Shown: piece after piece, positions 1 to 7,275 of the stretch | How positions within the stretch are numbered: the first letter of the stretch is position 1 | Layout: each line of letters starts with the position of its first letter | Origin: Methylomonas sp. UP202 | GTDB lineage: Bacteria > Pseudomonadota > Gammaproteobacteria > Methylococcales > Methylomonadaceae | NCBI RefSeq assembly: GCF_029910655.1 | Contig: NZ_CP123897.1 | Span: forward strand, 4,329,547 to 4,393,546 | Direction: 5' to 3' | Length of the DNA: 64,000 bases | Notes under the pieces: generated by a model | Seen by the model: the letters and a program-made list of their open reading frames with translations, nothing else | Told to the model about the DNA's origin: nothing | Databases searched by the model: none | Made by a program: the position numbers and the translations under genes

Positions 1-585
1 AAGGACAACCTGGGACTGGGCCTATTCGGCGGCGGCAAGGAAGGCCTGGAAAGCGCGATACACGAAACCCCGTTTCCGAACCTGTATGTCATCCCCTCTC
101 ATCCGGATCTGGAAGCATTGCAAGGCCGCTTGGAATCGCGTTACAAAATCTTCAAATTAAAGGAAGCGCTGGAAAAGCTGGAAGGTTTCGAACATATATA
201 TATCGACACGCCGCCGGTGTTGAATTTTTATAGTCAGTCGGCGCTGATCGCTGCCGAAAAATGCCTGATTCCGTTCGATTGCGACACCTTCGCCCGCGAA
301 GCGCTGTACACCTTGATGCGGGCGATCGCCGAGGTCAAGGCCGACCACAACGACAAATTGGAAATCGAAGGCATCGTGGTCAACCAATACCAAAAACAAG
401 CCAACCTGCCCCGCCAGCTCGTCGAGGAATTGATCGCCGAAGGTCTGCCGGTGTTGGAAACCAAGATATCGACCTCGGTCAAAGTCCGCGAATCGCACTC
501 GGACGCTCAACCATTAATCCATTACGCGCCCAGCCATAAATTAACCGAAGAGTATCGGGCGCTGCACAGCGAAATTCATAAATAA
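1..585 (+). CDS. ParA-family ATPase, 3' part (5' end outside window)
   Basis: The frame is open to the left edge, so only the C-terminal 194 codons are visible. The segment 'YIDTPPVLNF' matches the Walker B-like strand of ParA/Soj/MinD ATPases, and 'LIPFDCDTFAREAL' matches the conserved stretch after it. The Walker A motif must lie upstream. Members of this family position DNA, plasmids or protein complexes by ATP-dependent dimerisation. Without the upstream genes (for example a ParB partner) the cargo cannot be named. The gene ends in TAA and is followed within 15 nt by a clear intrinsic terminator. Family assignment is fairly sure; the specific role is unknown. Confidence 0.75.
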   Translation, partial: KDNLGLGLFGGGKEGLESAIHETPFPNLYVIPSHPDLEALQGRLESRYKIFKLKEALEKLEGFEHIYIDTPPVLNFYSQSALIAAEKCLIPFDCDTFAREALYTLMRAIAEVKADHNDKLEIEGIVVNQYQKQANLPRQLVEELIAEGLPVLETKISTSVKVRESHSDAQPLIHYAPSHKLTEEYRALHSEIHK

Positions 586-599
586 GCCGGCGCTCAACA

Positions 600-629
600 A
601 AAAAAGCCTCGTTTAACCGAGGCTTTTTT
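600..629 (+). terminator. Rho-independent terminator (possibly bidirectional)
   Basis: Stem GCCTCG (606-611) pairs with CGAGGC (618-623) across the loop TTTAAC, flanked by an A run on the left and six T on the right. It ends the ParA gene and, read from the other strand, the convergent gene whose stop is at 660. Confidence 0.85.
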
Positions 630-659
630 GCTTGCTAACAGCGGGTTTACGACAGGCGA

Positions 660-1385
660 TCAAGCCTTGCGACGCGCGCCGCCGAGCAGACCAATCAGAG
701 CCGAACCGAACAGCCAAACCGCGCCCGGCACCGGTACCGCCGCAATTTCACTGCCCGATACGGTAACCATATCAAAGCGCCAGGTACCGGCGGCCCCGTA
801 GGTTTTGGTCGCATCGGATGCCAGATAGCCAGTGCCGCCCGGCGCGAATGCCGCGACGATACGCACACCAAAAAGAGGATTATCGGCAACGCCAGCGATT
901 GCGCTGAAATCCACGCTACGGCCGTTAAACCAAGTGTCGCCGGCATTGCCGTCGAATTGAGCAACATCGTTCCAGATAGAACCGTCCAGGGTGTATTGCA
1001 CTTGTTCGTAACGAGAGCTGGTGTTGCTATGCCGCAGATCGTAGCTGACCGTAATATTCTCGAAGCCCAGCGTGCTTACCAAGTATTGCGTGCCGCGGGT
1101 TTTGTTGCCGACCGATTGCGCTGCGTAGCCGGTGGTTTGCCAGCCGCTATCGTCACCGCTCGACGGGTCCGACGAGCCGCCGCTGGCATCGCCACTGCTA
1201 AAACTGCCGGTGACGCCCAACAATGTCGCGCCGCCAATACCGACTGCGGGCGTGGTAACACCGGTGCCGGTGGCCGCGTCGGCCGGATCGGAATTGAAAT
1301 TCCACTGGGTTATCACTGCGGCTTCGGCGCTGGGGCCAACCGATAATGCGCCGAGCACGGCCATCATTTTGAATCCAAATTTCAT
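660..1385 (-). CDS. VPLPA-CTERM sorting domain protein, function unknown
   Basis: A 241-aa secreted protein. It has an N-terminal signal peptide (MKFGFKMMAVLGALSVG, cut near AEA) and a C-terminal sorting tail: VPVPGAVWLF, a short hydrophobic helix, then RRKA. This is the VPLPA variant of PEP-CTERM tails, recognised by an exosortase and linked to surface display or exopolysaccharide. The middle is rich in Gly, Ser, Asp and Thr and looks like a beta-sandwich; no catalytic motif is seen. The tail is nearly the same as that of the next gene (PVPGAVWLFGSA in both), so the two share a sorting route. The exosortase is not in the window. The start is the ATG at 1385, with a weak upstream AGAGAAA. Confidence 0.8.
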   Translation of the reverse strand: MKFGFKMMAVLGALSVGPSAEAAVITQWNFNSDPADAATGTGVTTPAVGIGGATLLGVTGSFSSGDASGGSSDPSSGDDSGWQTTGYAAQSVGNKTRGTQYLVSTLGFENITVSYDLRHSNTSSRYEQVQYTLDGSIWNDVAQFDGNAGDTWFNGRSVDFSAIAGVADNPLFGVRIVAAFAPGGTGYLASDATKTYGAAGTWRFDMVTVSGSEIAAVPVPGAVWLFGSALIGLLGGARRKA

Positions 1386-1489
1386 ATCGTTTCTCTGCTT
1401 GAAATGCCGGCCAATTCCCGGCTATCCACCTAAAGGCACGGATCACCGGGTAGCGACCGGAGTGTTAACGGGCGGTGGAGATTAAGACT

Positions 1490-1511
1490 GAGCGGGCCTC
1501 CCTGCCCGCTC
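1490..1511 (-). terminator. Hairpin after the PhoX-like gene
   Basis: GAGCGGGC (1490-1497) pairs perfectly with GCCCGCTC (1504-1511). It sits just past the stop of the PhoX-like gene (1519) on the minus strand. No strong T run follows, so it may be a weak terminator or an RNA 3'-end stabiliser. Confidence 0.45.
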
Positions 1512-1518
1512 ACGAGAA

Positions 1519-2958
1519 TCAGCCCCGGCGGCGCAAGCCGATCAGGCCTGCGATGGCCGAACCGAACAACCAAACCGCGCCAGGAACCGGCACCGCGTTG
1601 ATTTGCATCGTACGGTCCACGCCGCTGGCTGGATGTTGAATGTTGACGTACGCGACATTCGGGTTGAACTTATCGAAATACAAACCGGTAAACTCGGAGC
1701 CCGTAGTACCGTTCGACGCCCAACGCGCCAAGCCTTCGCCGGCATCCAGCAAATCGCCGTCCTTGTTGATGTCCTTAGCGAACCAGATATCGTCATCCAC
1801 CGCGCCATCGCGATCTTCGATGATATAGATATTTCCCTCGGCATCGATCGCCAGATTGTCGGCATTCCGCAAGCCACCGCCGACTGCTAAACCGGTCGCC
1901 AAATCGATAGTGTTGGAATCGGCAAACAAGCTCAACGACTGTGTCGCCACGTTGAAATTGTAAATGCGGCTACGGCCGTCGGTGGTATTCGCGTTGGTAT
2001 CGGAATCGGTGGTCGTGAAGTAGATCAACTGATTTCCGCCCAAGTTTTGAAATTCCAAGTCCTCGGGACGATTGAAGCCGGTCGCCAATACATCGTTATC
2101 GTCGGCGGAAGCGCGGCCGTCGATGGTGCCGTCGCTGGCCAATACCGACACGCCGGCCAGAACGCCGCCGTTGACATCGGTGATCGCTTCCCAAGAGAAC
2201 GCTCCGGTAATCGCTGGTCCGTTATTGCCTTCGAATTGTCCGCCGACACCGACCTTCATGACGAAAGTTTGACCAGCCGCGAAGAAATCGTCGCCATTAT
2301 CGGCAAGCGGATTGGCTGAAACATATTTGTAGATCGATCCGCCATTCAACTCGTCGACGAAATACAGGTTGTTACCGCTATCGAACGCCAAACCTTCGTG
2401 AGACACTCGCGGCAGAATGCTACGTTGCACGAAGTTGCCGCCGTTTGCTGTCGCGGTGGTCGGATTAGTTACTTCGAATAAGCGGCCTTTGCTGCTGCCG
2501 TTTCCCCAAGACTCCTCGGCGGTCAAATAGCCACCCCATGGCGCCCAACGAGAAGCGTCGCCGGAGACAAAGTCCTGCGTCCCGGACGCCACGATGGTTG
2601 TGGTGCGCGTGTTGTAGTTCGCATCGTGCAAATCGATACGTTGCACCCCGCCCGCGCCGGTTTCGAACGGCATGAATAAATATCGGCCGGCGTTCGGGCC
2701 GGTTTCGTTGGCGGTAATCATGTCCCAGTTGCCGCTATTGCTTTGGCCTTGCGCTAGTTGCGTCGAGCGGTCGGCAATCGAAACCTGGGTAAAGTTCGGG
2801 CTAGACAACGTAATCGGTGACGCCTCGTTGGCGGCAGGGCCAGCGGAAGCGGTCAACGGCGTAAAATTATCGAACGCCGTTTCCGCGGCGTTAGCCGCGA
2901 CCGGAGATACCAGTGACGCCACGGCAGCGGCGATCAGGGTCAGTCTAAACTCTTTCAT
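1519..2958 (-). CDS. PhoX-like (DUF839) secreted protein with VPLPA-CTERM tail
   Basis: A 479-aa protein. The start is the ATG at 2958: AAGGAA lies 7 nt upstream and a signal peptide follows at once (MKEFRLTLIAAAVASLV...ANAAE). The frame opens 29 codons earlier, but that stretch is not signal-like. Segments such as 'RVSHEGLAFDSGNNLYFVDE', 'FNRPEDLEF' and 'NADNLAIDAEGNIYIIED' match the beta-propeller repeats of PhoX-type calcium/iron-dependent alkaline phosphatases. The protein ends in a sorting tail (VPVPGAVWLF...RRRG), so it is probably anchored at the surface. It lies near PhoA, and a degenerate Pho-box-like triplet lies about 100 nt upstream. A phosphate-scavenging role is inferred; the metal-binding residues were not all verified. 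Confidence 0.75.
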   Translation of the reverse strand: MKEFRLTLIAAAVASLVSPVAANAAETAFDNFTPLTASAGPAANEASPITLSSPNFTQVSIADRSTQLAQGQSNSGNWDMITANETGPNAGRYLFMPFETGAGGVQRIDLHDANYNTRTTTIVASGTQDFVSGDASRWAPWGGYLTAEESWGNGSSKGRLFEVTNPTTATANGGNFVQRSILPRVSHEGLAFDSGNNLYFVDELNGGSIYKYVSANPLADNGDDFFAAGQTFVMKVGVGGQFEGNNGPAITGAFSWEAITDVNGGVLAGVSVLASDGTIDGRASADDNDVLATGFNRPEDLEFQNLGGNQLIYFTTTDSDTNANTTDGRSRIYNFNVATQSLSLFADSNTIDLATGLAVGGGLRNADNLAIDAEGNIYIIEDRDGAVDDDIWFAKDINKDGDLLDAGEGLARWASNGTTGSEFTGLYFDKFNPNVAYVNIQHPASGVDRTMQINAVPVPGAVWLFGSAIAGLIGLRRRG

Positions 2959-3058
2959 AATCAATTTCCTTAAGTGCGGTTTGTTGGTTTTTTCAAAAAG
3001 CAAGAGGCGGCCTCTCGCCCTTGCGGAAAAGATGCTAACCAGCACACAAGAAATTCAA

Positions 3059-3087
3059 GTTTCAGTTCGGTTAAGATTTGATGAAAC
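3059..3087 (-). promoter_or_regulatory. Candidate degenerate Pho box upstream of the PhoX-like gene
   Basis: Read on the minus strand there are three 7-mers at 11-bp steps: GTTTCAT, TCTTAAC and CTGAAAC. The PhoB half-site is CTGTCAT. The match is only partial, but both the 11-bp spacing and the distance to the start codon (about 101 nt) copy the better box in front of phoA. Confidence 0.35.
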
Positions 3088-3238
3088 GTATTACACGACC
3101 CTTGCCAAAACGCTAATCCGGTCTAACGAACCAAATACTCCCATTGCACCTCGAAAGTAGCGGTTTAACCAAGCTCGCGGTGTGCCGAATCTACTACAGA
3201 CCGCCAACCGCCCTCCCCTGATTACCGAACTCATCCAG

Positions 3239-3955
3239 TTAATGCTCGTGATGATGGCCGCCTTTCAGCGTCGGTAAGATCGATTTGACAAAAGGATCGC
3301 CCTCCTTATCGCCGAGATCGGCATAGTCTGTGTGTCCGTAGTCCTCGTCGCGCGGTTCCGGCCAGGGCGCTTGTCCAGTCGGGTATAGTGCCACCAAACG
3401 GGTGACTAGCAGATGACCGCGCTCCTGGCGTCGAATCAGAGCCGGCAGTTGTTCCCGGTTCAACCACAAAAGGTCTTCGATTTCGCCCTGACCCGACCGG
3501 TATCGCAAGGCGACCCGTCCCAGCACGGATTCCTCGCCGTCCGCCTGTAAGCCATCGAGCTCGGCGGGACTAAGCAAGGTGGCGACCGCCCGCCAATCGG
3601 GCACCGCCGCCAGGGCTTTCAAATCACCCGGCTGATAGTCGATGGTTTGGCGTTGACCGTGGAATACTTTTTGATAAGCGATGTCGCCGCCGGCCAGCCG
3701 TCGCCAAACTTCGCCGCTGTCGTCGCTCAGATTGTGGGTTTCCACCCGATCGGCGTGGCGAACAAAACGCCAACGATACACTCGCGTCGTCTCGTCACCG
3801 TGCGTGTCGGTTTCGAGTACTTCGGTTTCGAATTCGGCCGCCAGCGGCGGCATCGCCTCCACCGCCTGAATTTGCAAAGGGCTCGGCAACTGGGATTGAC
3901 ATGCGGTCAAGCTCATCAGCAAAACCCAACAAACGGAAAATACGGTTTTCAACAT
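3239..3955 (-). CDS. Putative lipoprotein, function unknown
   Basis: A 238-aa protein starting at the ATG at 3955, which has GGAG 6 nt upstream; an upstream in-frame ATG at 3970 lies directly after a terminator T run and is less likely. The N-terminus is a lipoprotein signal: MLKTVFSVCWVLLMSLTAC with lipobox LTAC. The mature part is mostly beta-like and ends in a His-rich tail (GGHHHEH) that could bind metal. The family was not recognised. It lies directly downstream of phoA in the same direction, with only a terminator hairpin between them, so partial read-through from phoA is possible. Confidence 0.7.
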   Translation of the reverse strand: MLKTVFSVCWVLLMSLTACQSQLPSPLQIQAVEAMPPLAAEFETEVLETDTHGDETTRVYRWRFVRHADRVETHNLSDDSGEVWRRLAGGDIAYQKVFHGQRQTIDYQPGDLKALAAVPDWRAVATLLSPAELDGLQADGEESVLGRVALRYRSGQGEIEDLLWLNREQLPALIRRQERGHLLVTRLVALYPTGQAPWPEPRDEDYGHTDYADLGDKEGDPFVKSILPTLKGGHHHEH

Positions 3956-3970
3956 CGATACTCCAAACAT

Positions 3971-3996
3971 AAAAAAGGGGCGCCGGTTGGCGCCCC
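3971..3996 (-). terminator. Terminator after phoA
   Basis: On the minus strand, GGGGCGCC pairs with GGCGCCCC across a 4-nt loop (stems 3977-3984 and 3989-3996), followed by six T (3971-3976). It lies 22 nt past the phoA stop and 16 nt before the start codon of the next gene. Confidence 0.85.
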
Positions 3997-4017
3997 TACA
4001 ACGCAGTCAACCAACGC

Positions 4018-5535
4018 TTACTGGCCGACAGGCAATTTCAGCGCCCGCGCCATCACGTGGTAGATGTAGCTCTGTTCTTGCACACCATGGAACAGATGAG
4101 CTTTCGGGCCGTAAGCGTAAATCGCAACGTCCTCGCCGGCATGGGTTTCGCTAGCCATCGGTATCGCGGCTTCCTGCAAGAAGTCCGGATGCGATGTATC
4201 GACGTCTGTCAAATCCGGGCGGGGGTTGGGACCACGGTAGCCGGGGCCGTTGGCGTAACCCAGCGTCGTATAAGGTAAACCGTTGCTGTCCTTGGCGAAG
4301 ACCGTCGCGCCCGGTTCCTTGACCAATCCGGTAATTGGATTGCCGCGTCCCGGATAGCCGGCGATGGTAAAGGTGTGGCTATGGTCAGCGGTGACGACGA
4401 TGAGCGTATCCTTGGCGTCGGTTTTTTCGACGGCCTTGCGCACCGCATTGGATAACTCGACGGTATCCGCCAGCGCCCGGTAAGCGTTACCGGCGTGGTG
4501 AGCGTGGTCAATGCGGCCGGCCTCCACCATCAGCACGTAACCTTTACGGTTTTTCGACAGAATATCGATGGCTTTTTCGGTCATTTCGGTTAGCGAAGGT
4601 TCGCCACCGGTGTCGTTGGCTCGATCGGTTTCGTACTCCATGTGCGAACGTTCAAACAGCCCCAACAGATGATCGGTGCTTTTCGCGTCTACCGCATCGA
4701 AACCGGTTTTATCGTAAACATAAGCGGATTTGGCGTAGTGGCTCAGCCATTGCTGAGTCAGATCCAAGCCGTCCTTGCGACCGCCCTTGCTGGCGGTGTC
4801 TTCCGGGTCGGTCTGGGTATTGGGTAGGAACATGCTACGACCGCCGCCCATCGCGACTTCCAGGCCGTCGCCGTAGCTGAAATTGACCAATTGCTTGGCA
4901 ATATCGCTGACAGTGGCGTCGGCCGGCATTTGCGCGTCGGACTCCCAATCCCGCTCGGACGTGTGCGCATAGCAAGCAGCCGGAGTAGCGTGGGTAATCC
5001 GAGCCGTCGAGACGATACCGGTGGACAGGCCGCGCTCCTCGGCCTGCTCCAACAGGGTTTTGACTTTGTATTGGTTAACGACTTCCGCGCTTTTCTCCTT
5101 ACGCGCGACTTCCATGCTGACCGACAACTCACCGTCGTTGGTCTTGACGCCGGTGATCATCGCGGTCATTGTCGGCGCCGAGTCGGAAGTTTGCTGATTG
5201 ACACTGTAGGTTTTAGACAAAGCCATGTAGGGCGCTTTTTCGAAACTCAGCAGATTTTCTTCGCCACCGCGATTGTCGGCCTTGCCTTGGCCTTCGAAAA
5301 TGCGGGCCGCGGTCACGGTGGAGATGCCCATGCCGTCGCCGACAAACAGAATTACGTTTTTGGCGTGACGATCGATCGGTTGCAGTTCTTCGGCGACGCG
5401 AATGCTGTGCTGGCCGTTTTGCCGCCAATAGTCGGCATTTTCGACCGTGGTTTCGGCGACCGCCGCGACGGATAGAGTCAACAACGCGGCTGCCAGACCG
5501 GCCGACAGCAACGATAAAGGGTGGGGGTTGCGCAT
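4018..5535 (-). CDS. phoA: Alkaline phosphatase PhoA
   Basis: A 505-aa periplasmic phosphomonoesterase that releases inorganic phosphate from organic esters. The signal peptide is MRNPHPLSLLSAGLAAALL...AVAE. Family motifs are complete: the metal-binding 'FVGDGMG', the catalytic serine in 'SDSAPTMTA' followed by 'TGVKTNDG', the metal ligands in 'VEAGRIDHAHHAG' and 'TADHSH', and the C-terminal histidine in 'ETHAGEDV'. The start ATG has GAGGA 7 nt upstream. A strong three-repeat Pho box lies 107 nt upstream, so control by PhoB/PhoR under phosphate starvation is likely. The gene ends in an intrinsic terminator. Confidence 0.95.
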   Translation of the reverse strand: MRNPHPLSLLSAGLAAALLTLSVAAVAETTVENADYWRQNGQHSIRVAEELQPIDRHAKNVILFVGDGMGISTVTAARIFEGQGKADNRGGEENLLSFEKAPYMALSKTYSVNQQTSDSAPTMTAMITGVKTNDGELSVSMEVARKEKSAEVVNQYKVKTLLEQAEERGLSTGIVSTARITHATPAACYAHTSERDWESDAQMPADATVSDIAKQLVNFSYGDGLEVAMGGGRSMFLPNTQTDPEDTASKGGRKDGLDLTQQWLSHYAKSAYVYDKTGFDAVDAKSTDHLLGLFERSHMEYETDRANDTGGEPSLTEMTEKAIDILSKNRKGYVLMVEAGRIDHAHHAGNAYRALADTVELSNAVRKAVEKTDAKDTLIVVTADHSHTFTIAGYPGRGNPITGLVKEPGATVFAKDSNGLPYTTLGYANGPGYRGPNPRPDLTDVDTSHPDFLQEAAIPMASETHAGEDVAIYAYGPKAHLFHGVQEQSYIYHVMARALKLPVGQ

Positions 5536-5641
5536 GGAATGTCCTCGGGGGCGAATAGCGGCGCCTCGCCTAGCGCCTTGGTTTTTGGAAGCGGCGAATC
5601 GGTTAACGTCCGCCAGCCTAAAGCCGGAATGAGAAAGTACC

Positions 5642-5670
5642 GTGACAGACTGGTTACGGTTTTATGACAA
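5642..5670 (-). promoter_or_regulatory. Pho box (three 7-bp repeats) upstream of phoA
   Basis: Read on the minus strand: TTGTCAT, AAAA, CCGTAAC, CAGT, CTGTCAC. The half-sites sit at exact 11-bp intervals like PhoB sites (CTGTCAT). The outer two match 6 of 7 positions; the central one is weaker. The box overlaps the last codons of lnt, 107 nt before the phoA start. Confidence 0.7.
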
Positions 5671-7147
5671 GCCACCCTATCTTTAGCGCCCCCACCCCAG
5701 CCACTAACACCGCCAACACCCATACGTCCCCGAAGCGCGCGTAGGGCGTGACGCCGCGCATCGGCACGATGTCGGCGGTCACTGTGGTAGCGGTAAAGCT
5801 CGGCGCGACGGAGAGTATGCGGCCGTCGGGGCCGACGAAGCCGGTCACGCCGGTGTTGGTGGCTCGGACCAAATAGCGGCCGGTTTCCAGGGCTCGCATC
5901 CGCGCCATTTGCAGGTGCTGATACGGTTGAGCGGAATCGCCGAACCATGCGTCGTTGGTCAGATTGACGATGTAGGCGGCGTCGGCGATTTGGCGGGCTA
6001 CCAATTCGCCGAAGGCGTCTTCGTAGCAAATGGTAGTCACAAATCGATAGCCGCCGGCCGACAGCAAGGGCTGGCGGTCGGCGCCGGCGGCAAAGTCGCC
6101 GAGCGGTATCGCCATTAGGTCCAAGATCCAACCGGACAGGGGTTGTAGCGGCAAATACTCGCCGAACGGCAGTAAATGATGTTTATGATAGAGCTGCTGG
6201 TTCTCGCCCAAGGCCAGCACGCTATTGTAATAGTGTTTTCCCTGTCCACCGCTGGGCAGTCCCAACACCAGTTCGGTGCCGTGCCGACGCGCATCGGCGC
6301 GCAAGGGCTCGATAAATTCCGCTTGTACTTCGTTTAAAAAGGCCGGCACCGCTGTTTCCGGCCAAATCACGACGTCCGAATCCCAATGCGCTTCGGTTAA
6401 ATCCCGGTAGAGGCTCAAAGTGCCGGCGCGTTGATCGACGTCCCATTTTCGATCCTGGCCGACATTGCCTTGCACCAAAGTCACCTTAAACGGCGAGCCG
6501 GCCGGCTCGGTCCAGGCCACGCCGCGCAAAACCGCTCCACCCGACCACATCAGCAATACCACCGGCAAACCTCGCCGCCAAGGGATCGTCCCGGCAACGA
6601 TCTCCACCCAGGCGAACGCCGACAGCGCGAGCAAAAACCCCACGCCGTAGACGCCGACGATCGGCGCGTAGCCGGCCAACGGCGTATCCGACTGCGCATA
6701 GCCTATCAACAACCAAGGAAAGCCGTTTAGCAAGCAGTCGCCGCGCAAATATTCGACCACGACCCACACCGCCGCGAATAGCGTCGCTCGGGTCCATGCC
6801 TTGGCACCGGCGTTGAACTTGACCGCCAGGTAGCCCGCCAAGGCCGGAAAAACCGCCCACGCCCCGATTAACAAGCCGGTCAACGCCGTAGCGGCGGCGG
6901 GTTCGGCGTCACCGAAATCGTGGATACTGATGTAAACCCACCACAGACCGCTACCAAACAGACCTAGACCGAATCCGTAACCCAGTACGGCGGCACGCTT
7001 CGCGGATCGGTCCAGCCAAGTCCAGTACAGTAAAGCCAGCGCCGGCAAGGCCAGCCAGGGCAGATCGTAGGGAGAAAACGCCAAGGTCAGCGCCGCGCCG
7101 GCCGTCGGCGCGATCAAGTAGGCGGTCCATCGGGGAAGTTGGGACAT
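5654..7147 (-). CDS. lnt: Apolipoprotein N-acyltransferase Lnt
   Basis: A 497-aa inner-membrane enzyme that adds the third acyl chain to lipoproteins. The N-terminal third is a run of membrane helices (APTAGAALTLAF..., LALPALALLYW, FGLGLFGSGLWWVY...). The periplasmic nitrilase-fold domain holds the catalytic triad: Glu in 'IWPETAVPAF', Lys in 'YHKHHLLPFGEYLPL' and Cys in 'TICYEDAFGELV'. The start chosen is the ATG at 7147 (MSQLPRW); an in-frame ATG 30 nt earlier is possible, and neither has a clear ribosome site. The usual partner, a CorC/YbeX gene, is not next to it here. Its end overlaps the Pho box of phoA. Confidence 0.93.
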   Translation of the reverse strand: MSQLPRWTAYLIAPTAGAALTLAFSPYDLPWLALPALALLYWTWLDRSAKRAAVLGYGFGLGLFGSGLWWVYISIHDFGDAEPAAATALTGLLIGAWAVFPALAGYLAVKFNAGAKAWTRATLFAAVWVVVEYLRGDCLLNGFPWLLIGYAQSDTPLAGYAPIVGVYGVGFLLALSAFAWVEIVAGTIPWRRGLPVVLLMWSGGAVLRGVAWTEPAGSPFKVTLVQGNVGQDRKWDVDQRAGTLSLYRDLTEAHWDSDVVIWPETAVPAFLNEVQAEFIEPLRADARRHGTELVLGLPSGGQGKHYYNSVLALGENQQLYHKHHLLPFGEYLPLQPLSGWILDLMAIPLGDFAAGADRQPLLSAGGYRFVTTICYEDAFGELVARQIADAAYIVNLTNDAWFGDSAQPYQHLQMARMRALETGRYLVRATNTGVTGFVGPDGRILSVAPSFTATTVTADIVPMRGVTPYARFGDVWVLAVLVAGVGALKIGWLVIKP

Positions 7148-7275
7148 GGAATGGGTTTCGACGCAAATGGAGGCCATTGTATGCGGCGAACCTCGCCTCG
7201 CAAAATTGCCGCGCCGCGAACCGTCAAGCTAAGCTAAACTTGGAAATATTTCGTCATAGCTCCGTCGGCCGATTC

